A stretch of DNA of 52,753 nucleotides from Actinotalea solisilvae (GCF_016464425.1 NZ_JADDKQ010000030.1:1-52753); one strand, 5' to 3'; counted from the first letter of the stretch, positions 16,796 to 25,039 are shown. The notes: generated by a model from the letters alone, not told the origin. Translations and numbers: made by a program.

Positions 16796-17476
16796 GTGCT
16801 CAGCTCCGGTGTGCTCATCTCGTTCGAGGGCGGCGACGGCGTCGGCAAGTCGACCCAGCTCGGGCTGCTCGCCGACCGCCTCGTCGGGCTCGGCCACGAG
16901 GTCGTGCGCACGCGCGAGCCCGGCGGCACGCCGCTGGGCGTCGAGCTGCGCGACGCCGTCCTGCACGGGGACCACGTCAGCGCGCGCACCGAGGCCCTGC
17001 TCTACGCGACGGACCGCGCCCACCACGTCGACACGGTGATCCGCCCGGCGCTCGAGCGCGGGGCCGTGGTGCTCACCGACCGCTACCTCGACTCGTCGGT
17101 CGCCTACCAGGGCAACGGGCGGGACCTGGGGGCCGACGAGGTCGAGCGCCTCTCGCTGTGGGCGACCGACGGGCTGCTGCCCGACCTCACGGTCCTCCTC
17201 GACCTCGACCCGAGGGTGGGGCTCAGCCGCCTCACGGGCGCGCCCGACCGGCTGGAGAGCGCGGGCCTGGACTTCCACGTGCGCACGCGGCAGGCGTTCC
17301 TCGACCGTGCGGCCGCGGACCCGGGCCGTTGGCTCGTGCTCGACGCCGCGCGGGACGCGGACGAGGTCCACGCTGACGTCGCCGCGCGCGTCGACGCGCT
17401 CCTCGCCCGCCGCGCGGGCGCGGAGCCCGCGGTCGGTGCCGCGACGGCCCCGGCGGACCGGCCGGCCGCCCCGTGA
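16796..17476 (+). CDS. tmk: Thymidylate kinase
   Basis: This 226-aa enzyme phosphorylates dTMP to dTDP with ATP. The P-loop is FEGGDGVGKST (10-20). REPGGTPLG and DRYLDSSVAYQG give the DR(Y/H) substrate motifs and the lid. GTG 16796 is chosen because TACCCT (16784-16789) ends 6 nt before it; the longer frame from 16769 would begin upstream of this -10 box. The TGA overlaps the GTG of the DNA polymerase III delta' gene, a conserved actinobacterial pair. The C-terminal ~20 residues are an Ala/Pro tail not needed for the fold. Confidence 0.97.
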   Translation: MLSSGVLISFEGGDGVGKSTQLGLLADRLVGLGHEVVRTREPGGTPLGVELRDAVLHGDHVSARTEALLYATDRAHHVDTVIRPALERGAVVLTDRYLDSSVAYQGNGRDLGADEVERLSLWATDGLLPDLTVLLDLDPRVGLSRLTGAPDRLESAGLDFHVRTRQAFLDRAAADPGRWLVLDAARDADEVHADVAARVDALLARRAGAEPAVGAATAPADRPAAP

Positions 17477-18606
17477 GCGTCTGGTCGGGGCTCGTCGGCC
17501 AGAGCCACGCGGTCGAGGTGCTCCGCGCCGTGAGCCTGGACCCGGCCGCGATGACGCACGCCTGGCTCCTCACGGGCCCGCCCGGGTCCGGCCGGTCGAA
17601 CGCCGCGCGCGCGTTCGCGGCGGCGCTCCAGTGCGAGCAGGGCGGCTGCGGCACCTGCCAGGCCTGCACGACGGCGCTCGCGGGCACCCACGCCGACGTG
17701 ACCGTCGTGGCGACGGAGAAGGTCGTCATCCGGATCGCCGAGGTCCGCGAGCTCATCGGCGTCGCCCAGCAGGCGCCGTCGCAGGGGCGGTGGCGGGTCA
17801 TGGTCGTCGAGGACGCCGACCGCATGGAGGAGCGCACCTCGAACGTGCTGCTCAAGGCGATCGAGGAGCCCCCGCCGCGGACGGTCTGGCTGCTGTGCGC
17901 GCCGAGCCCGCAGGACGTGGTCGTGACCATCCGCTCCCGGTGCCGCGGCGTCGCGCTCCGCGTCCCGCCCGTGGCCGACGTCGCCGCGCTCCTCGTCGAG
18001 CGGGACGGCGTCGCCCCCGAGGTCGCCGAGATGGCGGCGCGCGCCGCGCAGAGCCACATCGGCCTCGCCCGGCGCCTCGCGCGGGACCCCGAGGCGCGCG
18101 AGCGCCGGACGCGCACGCTGCGGCTCGCCGCCGAGATCCGCGGCGTCGGTGACGCCGTGCTCGCGGCGTCCGACCTCGTCGAGGTGGCCACCGCCGAGTC
18201 GAAGGCCGCGACCGAGGACCGCGACGCGGCCGAGAAGGCGGCGCTCCTGCACACGCTCGGCGCGGAGGGCGCCGCGACGCTGCCGCCTGCCGTCCGGGCC
18301 CAGGTGCGCCAGCTCGAGGAGGAGCAGAAGCGGCGGGCGACGCGCGCGCAGCGCGACGTCCTCGACCGCACGCTGCTCGACCTGCTCTCGCTCTACCGCG
18401 ACGTGCTGGTGGTGCAGCTCGGCGCCGACGTCGAGCTCGTCAACCCCGTGCACGACGAGATCCGGCGGCTCGCCGCCTCGAGCACGCCCGAGCAGACGAT
18501 CCGCCGGATGGACGCGATCGGCGAGGCGCGCACGCGGCTCGAGGGGAACGTCGCCCCGCTGCTCGCCATGGAGGCCATGGCGATCGCGCTGCGTCCCCAG
18601 GGCTGA
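17473..18606 (+). CDS. holB: DNA polymerase III subunit delta'
   Basis: This 377-aa protein is the delta' stator subunit of the clamp loader. It begins with VWSGLVGQSHAVEVL, has a modified Walker A, GPPGSGRS (35-42), where the Lys is Arg41, and a zinc module with Cys54, Cys59, Cys62 and Cys65. The loss of the P-loop lysine fits the non-hydrolysing role of delta'. VVEDADRMEERTSNVLLKAIEEPPP and the SRC motif (IRSRCRGV) are typical. GTG 17473 overlaps the tmk stop by 4 nt, so the two are translated together. The C-terminal ~140 residues hold the helical collar domain. Confidence 0.96.
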   Translation: MSVWSGLVGQSHAVEVLRAVSLDPAAMTHAWLLTGPPGSGRSNAARAFAAALQCEQGGCGTCQACTTALAGTHADVTVVATEKVVIRIAEVRELIGVAQQAPSQGRWRVMVVEDADRMEERTSNVLLKAIEEPPPRTVWLLCAPSPQDVVVTIRSRCRGVALRVPPVADVAALLVERDGVAPEVAEMAARAAQSHIGLARRLARDPEARERRTRTLRLAAEIRGVGDAVLAASDLVEVATAESKAATEDRDAAEKAALLHTLGAEGAATLPPAVRAQVRQLEEEQKRRATRAQRDVLDRTLLDLLSLYRDVLVVQLGADVELVNPVHDEIRRLAASSTPEQTIRRMDAIGEARTRLEGNVAPLLAMEAMAIALRPQG

Positions 18607-18687
18607 GCCGCGGGGTCGCGGCGGGCTCGTGCCGTCGTCGTCCGGGCGGTGGATCCGCGCGTCGGCGACGGCGGCTACCGTTGCCGG

Positions 18688-20301
18688 GTGCCGCACGCCT
18701 CCCGTCCCTCCGCCCTGCCCGCGGAGCCTCGTCCCGCCGCCTCCCGACCGCTGCGCCGTCGGGTCCCGCGCGCCGCGCTGCGCGCGACGGCCGTGGTCGC
18801 CGCCGCGCTGCTCGTCCTGACGGCGTGCGTCGCGCCGAAGGTCCAGAAGACCCCCGAGGGAGAGCCGACGTCGTCCGCGCCGACGACGGCGCCGCAGCCC
18901 GGCTCGATCGAGGAGCTCTACGAGCAGGAGGTCGCGTGGGCGGCCTGCGGGTCGTTCGAGTGCGCGACGGTCCAGGCCCCGCTCGACTGGGACGACGCGA
19001 CGGCGGGCACCATCTCGCTCGCGCTCCAGCGGTCCGTCGCGAGCGGCTCGGCGGACGAGCGGATCGGCTCGCTGCTCATCAACCCCGGCGGCCCGGGCTC
19101 GTCGGGCATCGACTTCCTCGAGTACGCCGTCGCGGACGTGCTCGGGCCGACCGTCACCGCGGCGTACGACGTCGTGGCGTTCGACCCGCGTGGCGTCGGC
19201 CAGTCCTCCGCGGTCGACTGCGGGCCGGACCCGGTGGTCGACGCCTACCTCACCACCGACACGGCGTTCGCGAGCCAGGCCGACGTCGACGCGGTGCGCG
19301 AGCAGGTGCGCGCGTTCGGCGAGGGCTGCCTCCAGTCGACGGGGCCGCTGCTGGGCGAGATCGACACCGTGAGCGCCGCCCGGGACATGGACCTCCTGCG
19401 CGCGGTGCTCGGTGACGAGCAGCTGCACTACGCGGGCTTCTCCTACGGCACCTTCCTCGGCGCGACGTACGCCGAGCTCTACCCCGAGAAGGTCGGTCGC
19501 CTGCTGCTGGACGGCGCGCTCGACCCCTCGATGTCGAACGACGATCTCATCGTGGGCCAGGCCGTCGGGTTCGAGGAGGCGCTCGCTGCGTACGTCGAGG
19601 ACTGCATGGCCGGCCAGGGCTGCCCGCTGCGCGGCTCGGTCGACGAGGGCAAGCAGCAGATCGCCGAGCTGGTCGCGCGCGTCGAGCGCCGGCCGCTCGA
19701 CGCGGGCGACGGCAACGTCGTCAACGGGACCCTCGCGTTCTACGGCATCGTCGTCACGCTCTACGACGACGCGTCCTGGCCGTACCTCACGGCCGCGCTC
19801 GCCGAGGCGATCACCGAGAACACGGGCTCGACCCTGCTCGAGCTCGCCAACTTCTACCTCGACCGGACGGTCGACGGGCAGTACCTGTCCAACTCGATGG
19901 TCGCCTTCACGGCGATCAACTGCCTCGACTACCCCACGGTCGAGCGCACGTACGACGAGATGGTGGCCTTCGCCGACGACGTCGCCGCGCAGGCCCCGAC
20001 CTTCGGCCGCGACTTCGCGATGGCGGTGGGCTGCGAGGCGTGGCCGTTCCAGTCGCAGGCCGAGCGGACCGAGATCCACGCGTCCGGCGCGGCCCCGATC
20101 GTCGTCGTGGGCACCACGGGCGACCCCGCGACCCCGTACGAGTGGAGCGTCGCGCTCGCCGAGCAGCTCGAGTCCGGCGTCCTCATCACCTGGGAGGGCG
20201 AGGGGCACACGGCGTACGGCCGCTCCAACGCGTGCGTCGAGGACGCGGTCGACGCCTACCTGGTCGAGGGGACGGTCCCGCAGGACGGGCTCGAGTGCTG
20301 A
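18688..20301 (+). CDS. Secreted alpha/beta-hydrolase, tripeptidyl aminopeptidase (S33) type lipoprotein
   Basis: This 537-aa protein has an Arg-rich N-terminus, a hydrophobic stretch and a lipobox LTAC with Cys47, so it is probably an exported lipoprotein. The catalytic fold is of the SlpD/SlpE/TAP group: oxyanion NPGGPGSSG, nucleophile Ser252 in GFSYGTFLG, Asp479 in TTGDPATPYEW and His507 in GEGHTAYGRS. Such enzymes remove N-terminal di- or tripeptides from extracellular peptides. GTG 18688 follows TACCGT (18676-18681) by 6 nt, a leaderless start. It lies just downstream of holB but appears to have its own promoter. Several Cys pairs could form disulfides outside the cell. Confidence 0.93.
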   Translation: MPHASRPSALPAEPRPAASRPLRRRVPRAALRATAVVAAALLVLTACVAPKVQKTPEGEPTSSAPTTAPQPGSIEELYEQEVAWAACGSFECATVQAPLDWDDATAGTISLALQRSVASGSADERIGSLLINPGGPGSSGIDFLEYAVADVLGPTVTAAYDVVAFDPRGVGQSSAVDCGPDPVVDAYLTTDTAFASQADVDAVREQVRAFGEGCLQSTGPLLGEIDTVSAARDMDLLRAVLGDEQLHYAGFSYGTFLGATYAELYPEKVGRLLLDGALDPSMSNDDLIVGQAVGFEEALAAYVEDCMAGQGCPLRGSVDEGKQQIAELVARVERRPLDAGDGNVVNGTLAFYGIVVTLYDDASWPYLTAALAEAITENTGSTLLELANFYLDRTVDGQYLSNSMVAFTAINCLDYPTVERTYDEMVAFADDVAAQAPTFGRDFAMAVGCEAWPFQSQAERTEIHASGAAPIVVVGTTGDPATPYEWSVALAEQLESGVLITWEGEGHTAYGRSNACVEDAVDAYLVEGTVPQDGLEC

Positions 20302-20337
20302 CCCAGCCACCCGTCCGGCCGCCCGCCGGGCCCGCTT

Positions 20338-20366
20338 TTGGCGAGGCGGCGACGGGTCGGTACAGT
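20338..20366 (+). promoter_or_regulatory. Promoter of tRNA-Thr
   Basis: TTGGCG (-35, 20338-20343) and TACAGT (-10, 20361-20366) are separated by exactly 17 nt. The start of transcription would fall near 20373, the first base of the leader hairpin. Confidence 0.8.
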
Positions 20367-20372
20367 AGGGCC

Positions 20373-20396
20373 CGCTCACGCCGCGAGGCGTGAGCG
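20373..20396 (+). other. Leader hairpin with GNRA tetraloop before tRNA-Thr
   Basis: CGCTCACGCC (20373-20382) and GGCGTGAGCG (20387-20396) form a perfect 10-bp stem closed by the GNRA-type loop GCGA. It ends one nucleotide before the mature tRNA 5' end and begins at the predicted transcription start, so it makes up almost the whole leader. It may guide RNase P cleavage or stabilise the precursor. Confidence 0.7.
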
Positions 20397-20397
20397 C

Positions 20398-20470
20398 GCC
20401 GCCTTAGCTCAGTCGGTAGAGCGTCTCACTCGTAATGAGAAGGTCATCAGTTCGATTCTGATAGGCGGCT
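20398..20470 (+). tRNA. tRNA-Thr (anticodon CGT)
   Basis: A complete 73-nt cloverleaf is present. The acceptor stem GCCGCCT/AGGCGGC pairs in all 7 positions. The D stem is GCTC/GAGC. The anticodon stem TCTCA/TGAGA encloses CTCGTAA with anticodon CGT at 20431-20433, reading the Thr codon ACG. The T stem ATCAG/CTGAT encloses TTCGATT. The discriminator is T20470; CCA is not encoded. ACG is one of the most frequent codons in this genome. Confidence 0.98.
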
Positions 20471-20479
20471 CCGCGCGCA

Positions 20480-20508
20480 GGCCCCGTCCCGATCACCGGG
20501 ACGGGGCC
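20480..20508 (+). terminator. Terminator after tRNA-Thr
   Basis: GGCCCCGTCCCG (20480-20491) and CGGGACGGGGCC (20497-20508) form a perfect 12-bp stem with the 5-nt loop ATCAC, followed by TTCGTCGT. This is a good actinobacterial intrinsic terminator. Confidence 0.88.
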
Positions 20509-20603
20509 TTCGTCGTCCCCGGCGCGGGCCGATGAGTCCGGCGCGCGCGGCGGGTCGGTAGCCCGAGAGCCCCGGGCCGGCCGGGGCGGTGAGGAGGACT
20601 GCC

Positions 20604-21125
20604 ATGACGACCACCTACGACGTCGAGGTCGCACGGATCGTCGAGGCGCCGGTCGAACGGGTGTGGGCCGCGTGGACCACGCCCGAGGGCCTGCGGGCCT
20701 GGTGGGGGCCGGCCGGGTTCACCTGTCCTCGCGCGGACGTCGACCTGCGGGTCGGGGGCCGGATCGCGGTGACGATGCGCGCGCCGCAGGAGTGGGGCGG
20801 GCTCGAGCAGCACAGCACGTGGACGATCACCGAGCTGACGGCGCCGACGCTGCTGCGCTACGTGTTCCGGTTCGCCGACGCCGAGGGCCGCGCCCTCACA
20901 CCGGCGCAGGCCGGCATCCCGGCCGGCGGCGTGCCCGACGAGGGTGAGCACGAGGTCCGGCTGGCCGACGCCGGGGACGGCCGCACCGAGCTGCGGATGA
21001 CCGAGCGCGGCTACACGACGGCCGAGGCCCGCGACATGTCGCGCACAGGCCTCGAGCAGTGCCTCGACAAGCTGGGCGCCGTGGTCGAGCGGGGCCGGGT
21101 CCACACCCCGGGCGCCGACTCCTGA
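20604..21125 (+). CDS. SRPBCC / AHSA1-like domain protein
   Basis: This 173-aa protein matches the AHSA1 (activator of Hsp90 ATPase homologue) branch of the START/SRPBCC fold. The opening VARIVEAPVERVWAAWTTPEGLRAWWGPAGF and the beta-rich middle are typical. The fold makes a deep cavity for a hydrophobic ligand; bacterial members have varied or unknown roles. ATG 20604 is chosen with GAGGAG 8 nt upstream, over an in-frame ATG 15 nt earlier that would overlap the ribosome binding site. No operon partner is evident. Confidence 0.9.
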   Translation: MTTTYDVEVARIVEAPVERVWAAWTTPEGLRAWWGPAGFTCPRADVDLRVGGRIAVTMRAPQEWGGLEQHSTWTITELTAPTLLRYVFRFADAEGRALTPAQAGIPAGGVPDEGEHEVRLADAGDGRTELRMTERGYTTAEARDMSRTGLEQCLDKLGAVVERGRVHTPGADS

Positions 21126-21292
21126 CGTCACCGGTTCCCGTGCAGCGCACGGTGGCGGCCCGGGACGCACCGATCCCTGGTCCCCGGCCCCGGTCGGGTG
21201 GTAGACCTCGGTCGAGGGGAAGAGGGGGACCAGCGACGCGGTCACCCGACCGCGCCGGTGCTCGTCGACGACGACAGACCCGGAGGCCCGTC

Positions 21293-21754
21293 ATGACTCC
21301 CACCACCGCACGCACCCGCCCCGCCCCCCGCGCCCTCGCAGGCCTCGTCGTGGTCGGCGCGGTGGCCGTCGCCGCCGCGGCTCCCGCCGCTGCGGGCGGA
21401 CGGCCGTTCACCACCGAGCTCACCGGCGAGGCCGAGGTCACGGCCGCGGGCGTCCCGAACCAGGGCGACCTCGACGGCACGGGGACCGCGTCGCTGACGA
21501 TCAACCCCGGACGCGGCGAGGTCTGCTGGACGATCACCGTGGAGGGCGTCGAGCCGATCACGGCGGCGCACATCCACGTCGGCGACGCCACGACGGCCGG
21601 ACCCGTCGTGGTCCCGCTGTCGCCGTACACGGGCGGCTGCACCGACGTCGACCGCGACCTGGCGCGCGCGATCCTCATGGACCCGGACGCGTACTACGTC
21701 AACGTCCACAACGCGACGTACCCGGCCGGCGCGCTGCGCGGCCAGCTCGGCTGA
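21293..21754 (+). CDS. Secreted CHRD-domain protein
   Basis: This 153-aa protein has a signal peptide (basic start, Ala/Val-rich core, likely cleavage after AAPAAAG near residue 34) and one CHRD domain. FTTELTGEAEVT, TASLTINPGRGEVCWTITV, AAHIHVGDATTAGPVVVPL and YVNVHNATYPAGALRGQL are the family landmarks. CHRD domains occur in extracellular proteins, named after chordin; the bacterial function is unknown. ATG 21293 is preceded by GGAGG at a good distance. The upstream 165 nt is otherwise without a clear feature. Two cysteines (CW and GGCTD) could form a disulfide. Confidence 0.92.
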   Translation: MTPTTARTRPAPRALAGLVVVGAVAVAAAAPAAAGGRPFTTELTGEAEVTAAGVPNQGDLDGTGTASLTINPGRGEVCWTITVEGVEPITAAHIHVGDATTAGPVVVPLSPYTGGCTDVDRDLARAILMDPDAYYVNVHNATYPAGALRGQLG

Positions 21755-21895
21755 GGCCGTCGGGCGGCCGTGGCGCGCGGTCTTCACCGCGCCGCCACGG
21801 CCGTCACCGAACCTGCACGTCGGGCCCAGGACGTCGACAGGACCTCCCTGCCGATCGCCGCCGCGGCAGGCCACCGGATCCCTAGCGTGTGGCGC

Positions 21896-23458
21896 ATGAC
21901 CGATCATGGCGCGCCGCTGCCCGCGACCCCCCGAGGCCCGCTCCCTCCGCCCGGTCCGCCCCCGTCCACCGGACCCACGACGACGCTCGCCGTCCGGCCC
22001 GCGGAGACGCCGCTCGGGCGCTTCTGGGAGGGCTACCGCACGCCGGCGACCGCGACGCAGCTCGTCGGGATCGCGGTGGTGGGGCTCGCCGCCGCCGTGC
22101 TCGTCGTCGGGCACCGTCCCGGGCTCGGCGTCGCCGTCGTCGGTGCGGCCGCCTGGGCGCCCGCGGTGCCCGCGCTCGTGCGCCGTCGCGCGGTGGTGGA
22201 CCTGCTCCTCGCGCTCGTCTCGGTCGCGCTGCTGGCCACGGTCGCGCTGCGCGACGCCGGCTGGCTCGTCGCGCTGTGCGCGGTGGTCGCGGCGGCGTGC
22301 GGCGCGGTCGCCGCCACCTCGGCCCGGTCGACCGGCTCGATCCTGCTCAGCGGCGCGACGTGGGCCGCTGGGCTCGTCCGCGCACTGCCCTGGGTCACGC
22401 GCACGCTGGCCTACGCGACCGGGTCGCGCCGGCGCCAGGCGCTCGTCGCCCTGCGCAGCGTCGCCATCACTGCGGGCCTGCTCCTCGTCTTCGGGCTGCT
22501 CTTCGCGAGCGCCGACCGCGTCTTCGCGAGCTACCTGCCGCGGCTGTCCGCCGAGCTGCTGCCCGGCCAGGTCGTCGTCGGCGTCATGGTCGCCGCGCTG
22601 ACCGCCGCGCTCGCGCACCTCGCCGCGGCGCCGCCCGCGTGGTCGGAGCTGCGTCCCGGCCCCGGCCGGCCGGCGCGGCCCGGCGAGTGGCTGCTGCCCG
22701 TCGTGGCGCTCGACGTCCTCGTGCTGGGCTTCGTGCTCGTGCAGGTCGGGGCCCTGGTGGGCGGGCACGACTACGTGCGGGCCACCGCCGGGCTCGGCTA
22801 CGCCGAGTACGCGCGGGAGGGCTTCGCCCAGCTGGTCGTCGCGACGGCGCTCACGCTCGCCGTCGTCGGCGTGGCGGCGCGTCACGCGCCCCGCGGGACG
22901 ACGCGCGACGGCGTCGTGAGCCGCGTCGCGCTCGGTGTGCTGTGCGTCGCGACGCTCGGGGTGGTCGCGTCGGCGCTGCGCCGGATGGACCTGTACATGG
23001 AGGCGTTCGGCCTGACCCGGCTGCGCCTGCTGGTGGTCGTGGTCGAGGTGGTGCTCGCCGCGGTCCTCGTGCTCGTCATGGTGGCCGGGCTGCGGCGGGG
23101 CGCGGAGGGCGGGCCCTTCCGGGCTGCGTGGCTGCCGCGCGCCGTCGTCGTGACCGTCGCGGCCGGCATGCTCGGCCTGGCCGCGGTGAACCCGGACGCG
23201 CTCATCCTGCGCCACAACACCACGGCCGACCTCGAGGTGGCCCTCGACACCGACTACCTGCGCGGGCTCTCGGCCGACGCCGTGCCCGCCGCGGACGGGC
23301 TCGACGAGCCGCTGCGCTCGTGCGTGCTCGACGTCATCGCGCACGACCTGCCGACGGGCGTCGGCGACTGGAACCTCTCCCGCGTCCTCGCGGCGGACGT
23401 GCTCGAGGCGGGCGCGCCTGTCGCGGCGGACTGGGAGACGTGCGGGTACGGCCGCTGA
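21896..23458 (+). CDS. DUF4173 (DUF4153-type) integral membrane protein
   Basis: This 520-aa protein has a Pro-rich N-terminus of about 45 residues and roughly ten to twelve hydrophobic segments. The DUF4173 landmarks YAREGFAQL and LRRMDLYMEAFGLTRLRL are present. The C-terminal soluble part (DTDYLRGLSADAVPAADGLDEPLRSCVLDV) is also typical of the family. The function is not known. ATG 21896 is preceded by TAGCGT (21883-21888) with a 7-nt gap, so it is probably leaderless. A 12-bp hairpin follows the stop. Confidence 0.88.
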   Translation: MTDHGAPLPATPRGPLPPPGPPPSTGPTTTLAVRPAETPLGRFWEGYRTPATATQLVGIAVVGLAAAVLVVGHRPGLGVAVVGAAAWAPAVPALVRRRAVVDLLLALVSVALLATVALRDAGWLVALCAVVAAACGAVAATSARSTGSILLSGATWAAGLVRALPWVTRTLAYATGSRRRQALVALRSVAITAGLLLVFGLLFASADRVFASYLPRLSAELLPGQVVVGVMVAALTAALAHLAAAPPAWSELRPGPGRPARPGEWLLPVVALDVLVLGFVLVQVGALVGGHDYVRATAGLGYAEYAREGFAQLVVATALTLAVVGVAARHAPRGTTRDGVVSRVALGVLCVATLGVVASALRRMDLYMEAFGLTRLRLLVVVVEVVLAAVLVLVMVAGLRRGAEGGPFRAAWLPRAVVVTVAAGMLGLAAVNPDALILRHNTTADLEVALDTDYLRGLSADAVPAADGLDEPLRSCVLDVIAHDLPTGVGDWNLSRVLAADVLEAGAPVAADWETCGYGR

Positions 23459-23479
23459 CCCGCGCCGCACCGGGGACGA

Positions 23480-23513
23480 CGACGGGCCCCTCGCAGGGGG
23501 CAGGGGCCCGTCG
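23480..23513. terminator. Bidirectional terminator hairpin
   Basis: CGACGGGCCCCT (23480-23491) pairs perfectly with AGGGGCCCGTCG (23502-23513) around a 10-nt loop. It lies between the convergent DUF4173 and rtcB genes and can serve both strands. Confidence 0.8.
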
Positions 23514-23534
23514 CGCGTCCGCGGTGGGTGGCGG

Positions 23535-24713
23535 TCAGTCGCCCTTGACGTTGACCACCTGGCGGAGCGTGTGCCGGATCTCGACGAGGTCCGCGGAGTC
23601 CGCCATGACCTGGTCGATGTCCTTGTACGCCGCCGGGATCTCGTCGATGAACGCGTCGGTGTCCCGGTACTCGATGCCGCGCATCGCCTCGCGCAGCTGC
23701 TCGCGCGTGAACAGCCGGCGCGCGGCCGACCGCGAGTGGTTGCGCCCGGCGCCGTGCGGCGACGAGCACAGCGAGTCGCGGTCGCCCCTGCCGGTGACGA
23801 CGTACGACGCCGTGCCCATCGAGCCCGGGATGAGGCCGGCGTCGCCGACCCGCGCCCGGATCGCGCCCTTGCGGGAGACCCACACGCGCTCCCCGAAGTG
23901 CTCCTCGACCTCGGTGAAGTTGTGGTGGCAGTTGACCCGCTCGGCCTCGACCACGTCCTCGTCCATGTGCCGCGCGACGGCGGCGACGACGCGGTCCATC
24001 ATCTCCTCGCGGTTGAGCAGGGCGAAGTCCTGCGCCCACCGGAGCTGGCTGACGTAGGCGTCGAACTCCGCCGTGCCCTCCTCGAGGAACGCGAGGTCGC
24101 GGTCCTCGAGGTGCACCCCGGCGCGGCGGCAGCGCTCGACCGCGACCCGGATGTGGTGCTGGGCGAGCAGGTTGCCGATGCCGCGCGAGCCCGAGTGCAG
24201 GAACAGCCACACCCGGCCGCCCTCGTCGACCGTGACCTCGATGAAGTGGTTGCCCGAGCCGAGCGAGCCCAGCTGGAGCCGCCAGCGCGCCGCGTACGAC
24301 GTCGGGTCGAAGCCGACGTCGGCCGCCTGCGCCTCGAGCGTCGCGACGCGTGCCGCGGCCGACGGGGTGAGCGTGCGGTTCTGGTTGCCCGCCGAGAGCG
24401 GGATCGACCGCTCGATGTCGAGCCGCAGCGGCGCGAGCGGACCCACGGCGCGCAGCTGCTCCTCGGTCCACTGCGTCCGGACGGCGATCATGCCGCAGCC
24501 GATGTCGACGCCGACGGCGGCGGGGATGATCGCGCCGCGCGTGGGGATGACGCTGCCGACGGTCGCGCCCTTGCCGAGGTGAGCGTCCGGCATGAGGGCG
24601 ACGTGCGGGAAGACGAACGGCAGCCGCGCGGTCCGGAGCGCCTGCTCGCGGGCCTGGGGGTCGAGGACCGAGGCCCAGCTGAGGAGGGTCGGGGAGAGCT
24701 GCTCGCGTGCCAT
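23535..24713 (-). CDS. rtcB: RtcB-family RNA-splicing ligase
   Basis: This 392-aa protein joins RNA 3'-phosphate (or 2',3'-cyclic phosphate) to 5'-OH ends using GTP and Mn2+. Family blocks in order: MPDAHLGKGATVGSVIPT, VGVDIGCGMIAVRT (Cys73, metal ligand), LGSLGSGNHFIEV, HSGSRGIGN, NCHHNFTE, and SSPHGAGRNHSRSAA, where His320 is the guanylylated residue. Length is near the usual ~400. No archease gene is in the window. ATG 24713 is preceded by a tandem duplication of the Shine-Dalgarno region, AGGAAGCCCGAC twice. Upstream on the same strand an 18-bp dyad abuts a TAGCGT -10 box, suggesting regulated expression. Confidence 0.95.
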   Translation of the reverse strand: MAREQLSPTLLSWASVLDPQAREQALRTARLPFVFPHVALMPDAHLGKGATVGSVIPTRGAIIPAAVGVDIGCGMIAVRTQWTEEQLRAVGPLAPLRLDIERSIPLSAGNQNRTLTPSAAARVATLEAQAADVGFDPTSYAARWRLQLGSLGSGNHFIEVTVDEGGRVWLFLHSGSRGIGNLLAQHHIRVAVERCRRAGVHLEDRDLAFLEEGTAEFDAYVSQLRWAQDFALLNREEMMDRVVAAVARHMDEDVVEAERVNCHHNFTEVEEHFGERVWVSRKGAIRARVGDAGLIPGSMGTASYVVTGRGDRDSLCSSPHGAGRNHSRSAARRLFTREQLREAMRGIEYRDTDAFIDEIPAAYKDIDQVMADSADLVEIRHTLRQVVNVKGD

Positions 24714-24737
24714 GTCGGGCTTCCTGTCGGGCTTCCT
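24714..24737 (-). repeat. Tandem 12-nt duplication of the rtcB Shine-Dalgarno region
   Basis: On the minus strand AGGAAGCCCGAC occurs twice in a row (24737-24726 and 24725-24714) directly before the rtcB ATG. Each copy holds an AGGAAG Shine-Dalgarno; only the proximal one is at normal spacing. Confidence 0.85.
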
Positions 24738-24823
24738 GTGTCGTGCCTGCTGTGTCGGGTCTGGTCTCCGCCCCGCCGCGCGCCGGTCGATCGGTCGGCT
24801 GCCGCGGCGGACGGAGCCCGGCG

Positions 24824-24847
24824 ACGCTAGTGGCACGACCGTGCCAC
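24824..24847 (-). promoter_or_regulatory. rtcB promoter element with an 18-bp dyad
   Basis: GTGGCACG-ac-CGTGCCAC (24830-24847) is a perfect 8-bp inverted repeat with a 2-nt spacer. On the minus strand it ends exactly where the possible -10 box TAGCGT (24829-24824) begins, so it fills the -35/-10 spacer. The -35 region is poor. This layout is typical of a repressor or spacer-binding activator site. Confidence 0.5.
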
Positions 24848-24967
24848 GCGCGACGTCTTTGTGCAGGTCAGGTGCGGCGTCCCTCCGCCCCGACGCCCGC
24901 GGAGGGATCGGTCCGCCCCGGGGGGGCGACGTGTCGGCGGGCCGTGCTGACACGGTGCGCACCGCTC

Positions 24968-25006
24968 TTGACCGGTACAGTGACGCAGGCTACTGTAGCG
25001 GTACAG
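24968..25006 (+). promoter_or_regulatory. Strong promoter with TACAGT/ACTGTA operator
   Basis: TTGACC (-35, 24968-24973), 17 nt, TACTGT (-10, 24991-24996) is one of the best sigma-A promoters in the window. It is overlapped by an inverted repeat TACAGT (24976-24981) / ACTGTA (24992-24997), and GGTACAG occurs at 24974 and again at 25000. A dedicated repressor is likely. It drives the small gene at 25040. Confidence 0.75.
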
Positions 25007-25039
25007 AACACCGCAGGACGACCCGATGGGGGACTCACG

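Noticed and set aside
17473..18606. Broken P-loop in the delta' subunit as a sign of a pseudogene
   Set aside because: Loss of the Walker A lysine is normal for delta', and the zinc module and SRC motif are intact.
20373..20396. Hairpin before tRNA-Thr as terminator of the peptidase gene
   Set aside because: It lies after the tRNA promoter and starts at the predicted transcription start, so it is more likely part of the tRNA precursor.
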